A DNA stretch of 62,511 nt from Acidobacteriota bacterium (GTDB taxonomy: Bacteria > Acidobacteriota > Terriglobia > Bryobacterales > Bryobacteraceae), in the NCBI GenBank assembly GCA_016213775.1, contig JACQZR010000201.1:1-62511 (forward strand), read 5' to 3'. The position numbers were made by a program, and so were the translations under genes. Of the stretch, positions 42,268-51,884 are shown in pieces. Positions within the stretch are counted from its first letter, which is position 1, and each line of letters begins with the position of its first letter. The notes under the pieces are model-generated. The model was given only the letters and a program-made list of their open reading frames with translations. It did no database searches and was not told the origin of the DNA.

Positions 42268-43086
42268 ATGGCACAGACAGTCTGGAAAGGTCACCTCACA
42301 TTCGGGCTCGTATCCCTCCCAATCAAACTGTTCACGGCGGCGCGCGCCGAGACGGTGAGTTTCAATCAACTGCACCGTACGGATCATTCGCGCGTGAAGC
42401 AGAAGCTGGTTTGCGCGGCTGAAGGGGTGGAACTGGAGCGCAGCGAAATCGTCAAAGGGTACGAATACGAGAAGGACCGCTACGTCGTGGTGGAGGATGA
42501 AGATATCAAGAAGATGGCTCCGAAGACTGCGAAGGTAATGGAGATTCTCGAGTTCGTGAAGACCGACGAGGTGGATCCCACCTATTACGAGAAGTCCTAC
42601 TACCTGGCGCCGGAGGAAGCGGGCGAGAAGCCGTACGCGCTGTTGTTCGAGTCACTGCGACGAACGGGCTATATGGGACTGGCGCGGATTTCGATGCACA
42701 ACCGTGAGCACATCGTGATTCTGCGGCCGTCGGAGAAGGGGATCACGCTGCACACGATGTACTTTGAGGACGAGTTGCGGAAGAGCGAGTCGTTCACCAC
42801 CGACACGTCGATGGTGAAGGACAAAGAGGTCGAGATGGCGACGATGCTGGTGCAGGCGCTGGCGGCGAAGTTCGAGCCATCGAAGTACAAGGATTCTTAT
42901 CGCGAGAATCTGCGGGCGATGATTGACGCCAAGATCGCCGGGCAGGAGATTGTCGCGCCGGCCGAGGCTCAGGTGACCAAGGTGATCGACATCATGGACG
43001 CCCTGAAGGCGAGCCTGGCCTCGTTGAAGAAACCGGCGGAGGCGGAGGCCGAGAAACCAAAGGTACGGCGCAGCGGGACGGCGTAG
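42268..43086 (+). CDS. ku: Ku protein (non-homologous end joining)
   Basis: About 272 residues from ATG 42268 (AQTVWKGHLTFGLVSLPIKL), the canonical bacterial Ku opening; the longer open frame upstream is antisense to the enolase-superfamily gene. The Ku core is complete (VVVEDEDIKKMAPK, ADEVDP-like TDEVDPTYYEKSYYLAPE, TGYMGLARISMHNREHIVIL) with a lysine/alanine-rich tail. Ku binds DNA ends and recruits LigD. No ligD-type ligase, polymerase or nuclease lies in this window, so the partner must be elsewhere. Confidence 0.93.
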   Translation: MAQTVWKGHLTFGLVSLPIKLFTAARAETVSFNQLHRTDHSRVKQKLVCAAEGVELERSEIVKGYEYEKDRYVVVEDEDIKKMAPKTAKVMEILEFVKTDEVDPTYYEKSYYLAPEEAGEKPYALLFESLRRTGYMGLARISMHNREHIVILRPSEKGITLHTMYFEDELRKSESFTTDTSMVKDKEVEMATMLVQALAAKFEPSKYKDSYRENLRAMIDAKIAGQEIVAPAEAQVTKVIDIMDALKASLASLKKPAEAEAEKPKVRRSGTA

Positions 43087-43142
43087 TCGGCTACCATGGA
43101 AGCCTATCCCCAAACGAATCAACAAAGGAGTTCTGTATCGCA

Positions 43143-43544
43143 ATGACAAACTGGAAAAAGAAGATGATGCTGGCGTGCGCCGGACTGGCGCTTTTTGCCG
43201 TGGGCGCACTGGTGGGCGCGGAGACCTTCGGCAAACCGAAGTCGGTGATTCACGTGGTAACGCTCTACTGGAAGCCGGGCACAACGGCCGCTCAGAAGAA
43301 GGCGGCGCTGGATGGCGTGGCGACAATGGCGTCGAAATTCCCTGGCATTAAGAACGTCTGGTTGAAGAGTATCAAGGTGCAGGGGGATGCGGGCGGCACA
43401 ACGCTGGAATCGGCGTTTGTGATGGAGTTCCAGAACGAGAAAGCTCTGGCAGACTATGCCAATCACCCGGCGCACAAGGAATGGGAGAAGGTCTACCTGC
43501 CGGTGCGTGGCGAGAGCCGGACGCACGATATCACCAACGAGTAG
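43143..43544 (+). CDS. Dabb family (stress-responsive A/B barrel) protein with export signal
   Basis: A 133-residue protein with a basic N-terminus and hydrophobic segment (KKKMMLACAGLALFAVGALVGA), then a Dabb/ferredoxin-like alpha-beta barrel domain (about 33-130): VIHVVTLYWKPGTTAAQKKA, ALDGVATMASKFPGIKNVWL and VMEFQNEKALADYANHPAHKE. The domain is known from olivetolic-acid cyclase and stress-induced proteins; function here is unknown. It ends 7 bp before the convergent ABC exporter stop. Confidence 0.85.
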   Translation: MTNWKKKMMLACAGLALFAVGALVGAETFGKPKSVIHVVTLYWKPGTTAAQKKAALDGVATMASKFPGIKNVWLKSIKVQGDAGGTTLESAFVMEFQNEKALADYANHPAHKEWEKVYLPVRGESRTHDITNE

Positions 43545-43551
43545 GTCCGCA

Positions 43552-45294
43552 TCAGATCGCTTCGAGCTCTTCTTCCAGCATCTGCTTCTGATGCAGGTCA
43601 GCGTAGTAGCCGTTCTGGCGCAGCAGCTCCTCGTGGCTGCCCTGTTCGACAATCCTGCCCTGCTCGATGACGTAGATGACGTCGGCCTGTCGAATGGTGG
43701 AGACGCGGTGGGAAATGAGGATGGTGGTTCGATCCTTCCACAGCGTGGTGAGCCCCGTGAGGATGCGCTCTTCAGTGACAGTGTCGACGCTGGAGAGCGC
43801 GTCGTCGAGGATGAGGATGCGGGGATTGCGCAGCAGAGCGCGTGCGATGGCGGCGCGCTGCTTCTGGCCGCCGGAAAGCGTGATGCCGCGCTCGCCCACT
43901 ACGGTGTCGATGCCGTTGGGGAACGAATCGAGATCGGGGGTGAGGCCGGCAATATCGGCGGCACGAAGGATCTCCTCACGAGACACATCCGGAACTCCGA
44001 ACGCGATGTTCTCGGCAATGGTGGAGCTGAAAAGAAAAGTCTCTTGGGGAACGAAGCCAATGTGGCGGCGGAGAGCTTCGGGGTCGAGCTGCCGCAGGTC
44101 CACGCCATCGACGAGGACAGCGCCGCCGGTGGGATCGACCATGCGCGGGATCATATGCACGAGCGAGGTCTTGCCGCTGCCGGTGTGGCCGGCAATCGCC
44201 ACGGTCTCACCCGGGGTGATACGCAACGTCACACCATCGAGTGCTGAGGTGGTTTCATAGCGCAGGACAACGTCGCGAAATTCGATTTCGCCGCGAAAGG
44301 GCTGCGGTAATGACAGCGGATTGACGGGCGCGGTAATGGACGGCTTTTGATGGATCAGGTCGTCGATGCGGCTGAAGCTTGCGGTGCCGCGCTGGATGAG
44401 GTTCACCACCCAGCCAAAGGCGATCATAGGCCAGATGAGCATGCCCATGTAGGTGTTGAACATGACGAAGCTCCCCAGGGTGATGCGTCCGGAGAGCATG
44501 CCCTGGCCTCCGGCCCAGAGGACTAACAGGAACGTCAGCCCGATGAGGAATTGCAGCAACGGCATGAACAAACCGCTGGTCCGGGCGAGTTGGATGGCTT
44601 CCTTGACGTACTGCTTCTGGAGGCGGGCGAAGTGCTCCAGTTCGGGCTGCTCCTGAACGTAGGCGCGGATCATGCGGACGCCGGTGAGATTCTCCTGGAC
44701 GCGGCTGGAGATGTCGGCGAAGCGCTGTTGCAGCCGCTCGGAACTGTGATGAATGCGTTTGCCGAAATAGGCCACGATGATGCTGACGACCGGGGCGGGC
44801 GAGAGGGCGATGAGGGTCAGCCGCCAATCGACGCTGAGCATCACGCACATGGCGAGGAGGAAGGTGAGCAGGGTTTCGAACCAGTACATCACCCCGGGGC
44901 CGAGCATCATGCGGACAGCGTTGAGATCGGAGGTGGAGCGGGCCAGCAGGTCGCCGGTGCGGTAGCGAAGGAAGAAGCCGCCGTCGAGGGTCACCAGGTG
45001 TGCGTAGAGATCGTTACGGATGTCGAACTCGATGTCGCGGGAGATGCCTACGAGCACGATGCGCATGTAGAACTGGAAGACTCCCTTGATGGCGGTAAGC
45101 AGGACGAGCGCGGCGCACATCCAGAGAACGGTCTCCATGGAAAAGCCGCTCATCAGCGCGTCAATGCCACGTTTGATTATGATCGGCTGCCCCACCACCA
45201 ACAGGTCCTTCATGATCAACGCACCAAATCCGATGGCCAGGCCGCGGCGGTGGCGCCACAGGTAGGGAGCGAGTTTGCGGAATGCGGCAATCAT
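43552..45294 (-). CDS. ABC exporter, fused membrane and ATPase domains
   Basis: About 580 residues from ATG 45294, 1 bp after the YdcF-like stop; a few codons further upstream are possible. The first 320 residues form the six-helix ABC exporter membrane domain (GIDALMSGFSMETV, LLARSTSDLNAVRMML). The ATPase (about 335-575) has Walker A GHTGSGKTS, signature LSGGQKQR, Walker B ILILDDALSSVDT and H-loop LISHRVST. Heterodimeric or homodimeric lipid or drug flippases of the MsbA/MdlB type look like this. No substrate clue is present. Confidence 0.92.
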   Translation of the reverse strand: MIAAFRKLAPYLWRHRRGLAIGFGALIMKDLLVVGQPIIIKRGIDALMSGFSMETVLWMCAALVLLTAIKGVFQFYMRIVLVGISRDIEFDIRNDLYAHLVTLDGGFFLRYRTGDLLARSTSDLNAVRMMLGPGVMYWFETLLTFLLAMCVMLSVDWRLTLIALSPAPVVSIIVAYFGKRIHHSSERLQQRFADISSRVQENLTGVRMIRAYVQEQPELEHFARLQKQYVKEAIQLARTSGLFMPLLQFLIGLTFLLVLWAGGQGMLSGRITLGSFVMFNTYMGMLIWPMIAFGWVVNLIQRGTASFSRIDDLIHQKPSITAPVNPLSLPQPFRGEIEFRDVVLRYETTSALDGVTLRITPGETVAIAGHTGSGKTSLVHMIPRMVDPTGGAVLVDGVDLRQLDPEALRRHIGFVPQETFLFSSTIAENIAFGVPDVSREEILRAADIAGLTPDLDSFPNGIDTVVGERGITLSGGQKQRAAIARALLRNPRILILDDALSSVDTVTEERILTGLTTLWKDRTTILISHRVSTIRQADVIYVIEQGRIVEQGSHEELLRQNGYYADLHQKQMLEEELEAI

Positions 45295-45295
45295 T

Positions 45296-45892
45296 TCAGA
45301 TGCCCAGACAGCCGGCAACGGTCTTCATCCATTCCATCAAGACGATCTTGCGGGACGGACGGTTGGTCCACCAAGTGGCGGATGTGAAGTACTCGCTGGG
45401 GGCCTGCACGACGTGGAAGTCCGCCTCCGGATAGATGGTGGCCGCCAGGGAGCGGTAGATGCGGTTGGTGCGCCGCGTATGGAAATCGCTGGTGACAATG
45501 AGAAAGCGGCGGATGTTTCGTTCGCGGAGATGGCGCAGAAGAATGGCGCCTTCTTCGCGCGTAGAATCAGCTCGCATACGGACCGGCTGGAAAACGGAAG
45601 GCGGGTGCCCCTTGGCTACCGCCATGGCGATGGCCAGGTCGGCCTCGTTGCGGTCGTAGAATGGCGCCGGACCGCTTACGAAGACGGTGGGAACGAAGCC
45701 GTCACGCACCAATTCGGCGGCGCGCAGGATGCGAAAGCCGAAGGAATCACCGGCGAGAACGATGGCGGCATCGGCTTTGGAAGGCTGTTCGGCGCGGACG
45801 AGGTAGGTGCCGACGTAGGGAAGCCAGGAGGGGTACGCGATTGCAAAGACGCCAAGTAAGAGGGCGAGCAGGAGTAGCGTCCGCCTGCGCAT
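45296..45892 (-). CDS. YdcF family (DUF218) membrane-anchored protein
   Basis: A 198-residue protein with an N-terminal signal/anchor (RRRTLLLLALLLGVFAIAYPSWL) and a DUF218 domain: ADAAIVLAGDSFGFRILRAAEL, PTVFVSGPAPFYDR, DSTREEGAILLRHLRERNI and IRRFLIVTSDFHTRRT. DUF218 proteins bind S-adenosylmethionine or act on cell-wall precursors, with SanA/YdcF as relatives; the function is not settled. It is immediately upstream of the ABC exporter (1-bp gap), so the two are probably one operon. Confidence 0.82.
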   Translation of the reverse strand: MRRRTLLLLALLLGVFAIAYPSWLPYVGTYLVRAEQPSKADAAIVLAGDSFGFRILRAAELVRDGFVPTVFVSGPAPFYDRNEADLAIAMAVAKGHPPSVFQPVRMRADSTREEGAILLRHLRERNIRRFLIVTSDFHTRRTNRIYRSLAATIYPEADFHVVQAPSEYFTSATWWTNRPSRKIVLMEWMKTVAGCLGI

Positions 45893-45902
45893 TCTTAGAA
45901 TA

Positions 45903-46454
45903 CTACTTGTCTTCCGATCGATCGAGATGGCCGACAGTCTTTAGGCGCTGAAACAGACGCTCGACATCCGCTTCATCCTGTGGGAGCAAAAGCTGGTATT
46001 TCGGGGACGGCAGCCGCCGCTCGGTGTTTTGGGAGATCGCTTCCCCCCAGAACTGGCGGTATGGGATACCGTCGATGAGGGATTCGCGAGCCATGCGGCG
46101 CAGGTGGCGCATCAACATGTTGGACGCTTCCAAACCACCGGGGTAGACGAGCAACAGCCGGCGGTTGTTGTCGAGAGTAATGTTCATCACCAGGGGGCTG
46201 ATGAAGCCGGTACGATCGAGGCGGCGAATGTCATCCCAGGCCACGATGCGCTTACCGATGGCAAGGTGTGTTTCGTGAACCTCAATCGCAGGCAAGAAAC
46301 TGAGGGCGAGCATTAGAGCGGCTGTGGCGAAGAACAGGCCAGCCGGGATCCATACCAAGGACCACTGCAGTGCAATCGCAACTGAGATCACCGCTAGTAC
46401 CAACGCCGCGACCCCTGCATACTGGTACTGCTTGGAAGGCAGATATCGTGTCAT
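45903..46454 (-). CDS. Membrane protein with a PH-like domain, function unknown
   Basis: A 183-residue protein with two closely spaced helices at the N-terminus (about 11-32 and 35-56) and a soluble beta-rich C-terminal part that resembles a bacterial PH domain (IEVHETHLAIGKRIVAWDDI, MNITLDNNRRLLLVYPGG). I cannot assign a specific role. It is 10 bp upstream of the YdcF-like gene and may belong to the same transcript. Confidence 0.6.
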   Translation of the reverse strand: MTRYLPSKQYQYAGVAALVLAVISVAIALQWSLVWIPAGLFFATAALMLALSFLPAIEVHETHLAIGKRIVAWDDIRRLDRTGFISPLVMNITLDNNRRLLLVYPGGLEASNMLMRHLRRMARESLIDGIPYRQFWGEAISQNTERRLPSPKYQLLLPQDEADVERLFQRLKTVGHLDRSEDK

Positions 46455-46548
46455 CCCATCTCCGCTACATTAAGCCTAACCCTACCCGGCACCACTTTTC
46501 AATCAGAGGTTCCACCGGGTTTGCGTATCACCTTGTGTTTAGGGGAGT

Positions 46549-47118
46549 TTAGGTTTCGGATGAATTGGTGGGTGAGGGGCGCAACCGGCGCCGGGCGTGA
46601 ACAAATGCGGCATAGGAGAGCAGAAAGGCGAGGGTGAAAGGAAAGAGAAACAGGCGCGCTAGCGTCGTGACGGCATCCGCGCCGGTGAGCCCCGCGCGGA
46701 AGACGATGAAGTGGAGCATGGTACGCCAGTTGGAGTAGTCGAACCAATAATAGTCGCCGTTTTCGTTCAGCACGAAGACCTTTGCGGGGAGCTTCCAGGT
46801 GAGCCACCATTTCCATTTGGTCATGATGGGCTCTCCGGAACAGATAATGCCGGCGATGGCGTATCGGTTGGCCTTCAGCTCCCGGATGAGCTTTTGCCGA
46901 GAGGCTTTGTCGGGGTAGTTCCAGACGCGATAGACTTTTGCGTCCCGGGGGAGCCCTTCGGGTTCGCCCGCGAAGCAGGTGACGAGATCGACGACGAGGT
47001 TGACGCCGTAGATGGCCCGCAGGCCGGGAATCAGACCGTCGTAGAGGCTGCGAGAGCCGCTTTCGATTAGCAGGACGCGTGAGAAGTTGGGGATTCGCTG
47101 GGAGAAGAAGAGCCGCAA
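46549..47118 (-). CDS. Unrecognised membrane-anchored protein, Rossmann-like N-terminus
   Basis: The frame is open to 47280, but its first 50 codons cross a REP-like repeat. A TTG at 47118 (RLFFSQRIPNFSRVLLIES) preceded by AGGA is the likely start, giving about 189 residues. SRVLLIESGSRSLYDGLI and LVVDLVTCFAG suggest a small alpha/beta glycosyltransferase-like fold; IICSGEPIMTKWKW is a further landmark. A membrane helix (LFLFPFTLAFLLSYAAFV) with a basic tail ends the protein. I do not recognise the family with confidence. Confidence 0.5.
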   Translation of the reverse strand: MRLFFSQRIPNFSRVLLIESGSRSLYDGLIPGLRAIYGVNLVVDLVTCFAGEPEGLPRDAKVYRVWNYPDKASRQKLIRELKANRYAIAGIICSGEPIMTKWKWWLTWKLPAKVFVLNENGDYYWFDYSNWRTMLHFIVFRAGLTGADAVTTLARLFLFPFTLAFLLSYAAFVHARRRLRPSPTNSSET

Positions 47119-47160
47119 GTTCCTATTATCGCTGCTCCCGGGGGCGTCACGTTTCTGGAA

Positions 47161-47227
47161 GCCGGCCAGGGGCCGGCTGAAAGGCTGGCCTGAAAGGCCA
47201 GCCGCGGCCAGGATTGGCCGCCCCACA
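47161..47227 (+). repeat. Three chained hairpins ending in CCCACA (REP-like)
   Basis: GCCGGCC-AGG-GGCCGGC (47161-47177), then GGCTGGCC-TGAAA-GGCCAGCC (47183-47203), then GCGGCCA-GGAT-TGGCCGC (47204-47221), then CCCACA (47222-47227). The last two hairpins are nearly identical to those at 54943-54988. Confidence 0.85.
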
Positions 47228-47303
47228 TGACGGCGGAGTAGCTCAAATCTGCTAGCCGCGCCCTCGTGTCGATGATACACTCGTACGCCAAGGGGGTTTT
47301 GTC

Positions 47304-50300
47304 ATGTTGATCCGGGTTCTTCCCTTGATGTTGCTGCTCGCCGCAGGGTTAAGCGCACAGGAGTATCGTTCCACCGTTCTCGGGTCGGTGACCGATCAAA
47401 GCGGATCGGCGGTGCCGAAGGCCGCCGTTGTGATCCGCAACGACGAAACTGGGGTTGCCTCGCGCGGGGTGACGAACGGCGACGGGGCTTTTCAGATTCC
47501 TTATCTGCTGCCGGGTGTGTACACGCTTGAGGTGGCACATGCGGGGTTCAAGACGCACCGCCGCGGGCCGATCGAACTGCGGGTGGACGATCGTACGCGC
47601 ATTGACGTGATGTTGGAAGTGGGCCGCACGAGTGAGCAGGTGACGGTAGTGGCGGAAGCGCCGTTGATCGAGGACGCCACGGGGTCGCGCGGGCAGGTGG
47701 TGACCAAAGAGGAGATCGCGAGCCTGCCTCTGGACGGAAACAACCCGTTCACCCTGATGAACCTCGCAGCAGGCGTGAACTACACGGGAAGCCTGCTTTA
47801 CTCGCGGCCGTTCGACAACGGAGCAGTTGCGGATTTCTCCATTGGCGGCGGGGTGAGCGGCATCAACGAGTATCAGATTGACGGCGTGTCGAACAATGCC
47901 AACACGGGCCGCAGCAACCTTGCCTACGTGCCTCCGAAGGAAGCCACGCAGGAGTTCAAGGTGCAGACCAATATTTACGATGCGCAGGTGGGGCGGACTG
48001 GCGGGGGCGTAATCAACGCGTCGATCAAATCGGGGACCAACCGCTTTCACGGCTCGGCGTACGAGTACATGCGGCGCACACAGCTCAATGCGAATCAGTT
48101 TTCAAGCAACGCCAACGGACAACCGCGGGCGCGGCGCACGGTGGATCAATGGGGCGGCGAGATCGACGGGCCGGTGAGGATTCCGCATCTGTACAACGGA
48201 AAGGACCGGACGTTTTTCATGTTCTCGATGGAGAAGTATGCGGAGAGCACGCCGCAGCCGTCACAGGGTTCGGTGCCGACCAAGGAACAACGCGAGGGCG
48301 ATTTTTCTCAGACCTTCACATCGCGGAATCAGCTCTACACCATCCACGACGATCTCACCATTTACACCAATCCGGCCTACGATCCGGCGCGGGCCATCAC
48401 GGCGGCGAACCTGCGGTTCCTACGGCTTCCCTTCCCCGGGAACCTGGTGCCGAAAGCACGCATGGAGCCGATCGCGCTGCGCGTGCTTCAGGACATACCG
48501 CTGCCGAACCAACCGGGTGATCCCACCACCAAGCTCCTGAACTGGTTCGGGGCCGACGTTGCCGAGGTGACGCATTTCCGGAATCTCATCGGGCGCGTGG
48601 ACCACGTGATTAATCAATCGTGGCGCATGTACGGCCGCTGGAATCACAACCTGCGCGACGGTGGCGTGATCAACTACTGGGGTTGGGACACGCCCGCGAC
48701 CCGCAAGATCCATGCGGGGCGGCGCAATGACGGCGCGGTGATTGATTGGGTGGGGACGCTTTCGCCACGGTCGATTTTCACGGCGCGGGTGGGATACAAC
48801 CGGTTCAAGCAGTCGAGCCAGTACACGCCGTTGGACATCAGCTCGCTGGGGCTGCCGAAGTCATTTGTGGGCCAGTTGCAGATTCCCGATGCTTATCCGC
48901 AGTTCACGTTTGAGAACTACCTGCAGACCGGGATCAATCAATGGGACATCATCCCGAGCGAGACCTACAGCACGCAGGCGGGGATGAATCACATACTCGG
49001 CAAGCACACGCTGAAGTACGGGTTCGAGTTCCGCTGGATGCACTTCGCCAACTTCGCGCGCGCCAACGCCAGCGGGACGTTTGGGTTCACGCGCAGCTTC
49101 ACGTCGCTCACGCCGGACATCAATGAGCCGAACTCGGGGAACGCGATCGCGTCGTTTCTGCTGGGCTACATGGCATCGGCAAGCGCAACTCTAAATGCCA
49201 CGCCGTACCTTTCATGGAAGTACCCGGTGGTCTACATTCAGGAAGACTGGCAGGTGACGAGGCGGCTTACGCTGAACCTCGGCATGCGGTGGGACTACGA
49301 GTCGCCACCGGTGGAACGGTTCAACCGGCAGAATCGCGGCTTTGATTTTGGTGCGCCGTTTCCGATTGAGATTCCGGGGATGAACGTAAAGGGCGGACTG
49401 CTGTTCGCGGGCGTGGGCAACGTGCCGCGGGGAGCGTTCAAGAGGGACCTCGACAACATTCAGCCGCGGTTCGGAATGGCGTACCGGATGCTGCGATCGA
49501 AGCCGCTGGTGTTTCGCGGAGGCGTCGGGCGATCGTATTTGCCGACGGTCGATTTCGGAGGCAGCACTGGTTTTTCACAGACCACGAACGCCGAGACGAG
49601 CAGCGTGGAGGGACGGTCCATCCGGCTGCTGAGCAATCCGTTTCCCAGCGGGCTGCTCTCCGCGCCTGGCACCAGCAAGGGGCTGCTGACGCAGGCTGGC
49701 GACAACATCAGTTTCTTCGACGCGGGCCGTAGCGTGCCCTGGGTTTGGCAGTATTCCGCGGGGTTCCAGTTCGAGATTATGCGCAGCACGTTGATTGAGG
49801 CGACGTATTCGGGGAGCCAGTCGCGCGCGCTGCAGGTGGGCAGGAACGTGAACGTGCTCAGTACGGATCAGATTGCGATGGGGACGGCGTACCTGAACAC
49901 CGGCGTCACCAATCCGTTCTTCGGGATTCTGCCGGCATCGACTCCGCGCGGGTCGGTGCGCACGGTGCAGCGGCGTGTGCTGATGCTGCCGTATCCGCAG
50001 TTCGGCAGCATGAACGTGAGCGCAATCAGCATGGGGAGCAGTTGGTTCGACTCGCTTCAATTGAAGCTGGAGAGGCGCTTCCGTAAAGGCTTCTCGGTTC
50101 TGGTGACGTACATGAATTCGAAGACGATGGAGCGGAGGGCGTTCCTCAATCAGCAGGACGCGGAGCTGTCGCGCGAGTTGGCTTCCTACGACATTCCGCA
50201 GAGGCTGGTGGTGAGCGGCATCTGGGATCTGCCGTTCGGCAAACGGCGTCAATGGCTGCACGACGGCTTCCCTGCAAAGCTGGCGGGAGGGTGGCGGATG

Positions 50301-50705
50301 TCGATCATGGGCACGTCGCAGGTGGGGACTCCGGTCCCACTGCCGGACTTTTACATCTACGGCGATCCGCGTCTGCCGGCCGAACAGCAGACGCTCAATC
50401 GCTGGTTCAACACGTCGCCACAGATGTGGGTGCAGCGTCCGCCGGACACGTACCGGACGTCGAAATTGCGCAGCCCGAATATCCGGCGGAACAGCGCACC
50501 GCAATTCAACGTGACACTGTTTCGCAGCTTCCGGATTCACGAGCGGCAGAATTTCGAAGTACGAGGATCGGCCTATAACATCGCGAACACGCCAGTGTTT
50601 GGGAATCCGAACACGACCCCGACGTCGCCGTTGTTTGGCGTGGTGCCGATCACGCAGATCAATCTGCCGCGCGCGGTGGAAATCGGACTGCGTTACTCGT
50701 TCTGA
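47304..50705 (+). CDS. TonB-dependent receptor-like protein (Oar-type, carboxypeptidase-regulatory domain)
   Basis: A 1133-residue outer-membrane protein. Signal peptide (LIRVLPLMLLLAAGLSA), then a carboxypeptidase-regulatory-like beta domain (about 24-105: VLGSVTDQSGSAVPKAAVVI, GVYTLEVAHAGFKTHRR), a plug-like region (about 115-245, GQVVTKEEIASLPLDGNNPF and INEYQIDGVSNN), and a large beta-barrel with many aromatic-ended strands to the C-terminal Phe (EIGLRYSF), the usual BAM recognition end. Large families of these proteins dominate Acidobacteriota outer membranes. It likely imports oligomers released by the secreted enzymes. The 3' end overlaps the convergent ROK gene by 13 bp. Confidence 0.92.
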   Translation: MLIRVLPLMLLLAAGLSAQEYRSTVLGSVTDQSGSAVPKAAVVIRNDETGVASRGVTNGDGAFQIPYLLPGVYTLEVAHAGFKTHRRGPIELRVDDRTRIDVMLEVGRTSEQVTVVAEAPLIEDATGSRGQVVTKEEIASLPLDGNNPFTLMNLAAGVNYTGSLLYSRPFDNGAVADFSIGGGVSGINEYQIDGVSNNANTGRSNLAYVPPKEATQEFKVQTNIYDAQVGRTGGGVINASIKSGTNRFHGSAYEYMRRTQLNANQFSSNANGQPRARRTVDQWGGEIDGPVRIPHLYNGKDRTFFMFSMEKYAESTPQPSQGSVPTKEQREGDFSQTFTSRNQLYTIHDDLTIYTNPAYDPARAITAANLRFLRLPFPGNLVPKARMEPIALRVLQDIPLPNQPGDPTTKLLNWFGADVAEVTHFRNLIGRVDHVINQSWRMYGRWNHNLRDGGVINYWGWDTPATRKIHAGRRNDGAVIDWVGTLSPRSIFTARVGYNRFKQSSQYTPLDISSLGLPKSFVGQLQIPDAYPQFTFENYLQTGINQWDIIPSETYSTQAGMNHILGKHTLKYGFEFRWMHFANFARANASGTFGFTRSFTSLTPDINEPNSGNAIASFLLGYMASASATLNATPYLSWKYPVVYIQEDWQVTRRLTLNLGMRWDYESPPVERFNRQNRGFDFGAPFPIEIPGMNVKGGLLFAGVGNVPRGAFKRDLDNIQPRFGMAYRMLRSKPLVFRGGVGRSYLPTVDFGGSTGFSQTTNAETSSVEGRSIRLLSNPFPSGLLSAPGTSKGLLTQAGDNISFFDAGRSVPWVWQYSAGFQFEIMRSTLIEATYSGSQSRALQVGRNVNVLSTDQIAMGTAYLNTGVTNPFFGILPASTPRGSVRTVQRRVLMLPYPQFGSMNVSAISMGSSWFDSLQLKLERRFRKGFSVLVTYMNSKTMERRAFLNQQDAELSRELASYDIPQRLVVSGIWDLPFGKRRQWLHDGFPAKLAGGWRMSIMGTSQVGTPVPLPDFYIYGDPRLPAEQQTLNRWFNTSPQMWVQRPPDTYRTSKLRSPNIRRNSAPQFNVTLFRSFRIHERQNFEVRGSAYNIANTPVFGNPNTTPTSPLFGVVPITQINLPRAVEIGLRYSF

Positions 50706-51706
50706 CGCCGCGCAAACCTCAGCGCCTCAATCGCCGCCCCGCGGGCTCCCGCGGTGTCGCCATTGGGCATCACGTGTATCGGAATCCCGGCCTGCTCCTC
50801 CCGCTGCCCCGGCATCGCGCGCCGCGCTTCGGCGATAAACCACTGTTGGAAGTCCACCTCCGTTTCCAACGCGCCACCGCCGATGATCAATGCATCGGGA
50901 TCGAACGTGTTCACCATCTCATCGAAAAACAAGCCTAGCGCGTGAGCCTGTACGCGGAAGATGTCACGGCACAGCGCGTCGCCTTTCTCCGCCATCCCGC
51001 GTACCAGCTTTGCCGCCTTACCCAACTCAAGTTTCCCCAGTTCATGCCCCGGATAACGATGGAGAAAGTAAGGCAGCAGCGTTTGGGCAATCCCGGTGAG
51101 CGAGCAGAGCGACTCCAGATCCCCCGTCCGGCCGCAGTTGCATCTCGGATTCATCCCCTCAATCCCCTCAATGTTCTGGTACGGAATCAGGACGTGGCCG
51201 AGTTCACCGCCAAAACCCATCCTGCCCTTGACGACGTTGCCATCCACGATCACCCCGCCGCCGAGCCCCGTGCCGATCACCGCCGAAATCGACGTCTTTC
51301 GGCTATCGGCGCCGAAAATAGCGAAATGGCCCCACAGGGCGCCGGCGTTGCCGTCGTTCAGGTACGTTACGGGACGGTGCAGGCGCGCTTCGAGGCTGTG
51401 GCGGATATCGAATCCGGCCCAATCGGCATGCACGAAATTGGTCGAACCGCGCGCGCTCAGCACGCCGTTCGAACTCGCCGGGCCCGGAGTGTCCAACCCC
51501 ACCGCAGCGATATCCTCTACACGCACTCCGGCTTTTTCGACGGCGATTTTGAGGCCGTCCTCGATCTGCCCGAGACACACCTCCGGCCCTTGTATGGACA
51601 GCGCAGGGTGCTCGCAAAGTCCTTCAATCAGAAACCGCTCGTCCATGTTGACGATGGTGTAGTTGATGGCGGTCCCGCCCAGGTCGACTCCGGCAATTAC
51701 TTTCAA
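50693..51706 (-). CDS. ROK family sugar kinase/regulator
   Basis: About 337 residues from TTG 51706, which follows TGGAG by 8 nt; a GTG at 51745 would add 13 residues. The ATP/phosphate motif is AGVDLGGTAINYTIV. NDGNAGALWGH and the ROK landmark GTGLGGGVIVDG are present. The zinc motif reads CNCGRTGDLES: the third cysteine of C-x-C-G-x2-G-C is replaced by Asp, so zinc binding may be altered. No DNA-binding domain, therefore a kinase rather than a repressor; a sugar or N-acetyl sugar substrate is likely. It is convergent with the TonB-type receptor. Confidence 0.85.
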   Translation of the reverse strand: MKVIAGVDLGGTAINYTIVNMDERFLIEGLCEHPALSIQGPEVCLGQIEDGLKIAVEKAGVRVEDIAAVGLDTPGPASSNGVLSARGSTNFVHADWAGFDIRHSLEARLHRPVTYLNDGNAGALWGHFAIFGADSRKTSISAVIGTGLGGGVIVDGNVVKGRMGFGGELGHVLIPYQNIEGIEGMNPRCNCGRTGDLESLCSLTGIAQTLLPYFLHRYPGHELGKLELGKAAKLVRGMAEKGDALCRDIFRVQAHALGLFFDEMVNTFDPDALIIGGGALETEVDFQQWFIAEARRAMPGQREEQAGIPIHVMPNGDTAGARGAAIEALRFARRQNE

Positions 51707-51884
51707 AGTTGAGACTCCATTCAGTCGAAGATGCGCAGAATGCACTTAGCAGCGAGTGGCTTACAACCGGCGCTCCCACCACGAGTGTCTCACCTTTCCG
51801 TCCCACTCCCCAACATTGCTGACAGGCGGCTCACGCAACCTCAGTCCGGAAGATCGGGTGCGCGCGGAGGACGAACTTGCGACT

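Noticed and set aside
46549-47280. Long start for the membrane-anchored protein at 46549
   Set aside because: The additional residues translate the REP-like hairpins at 47161-47227.
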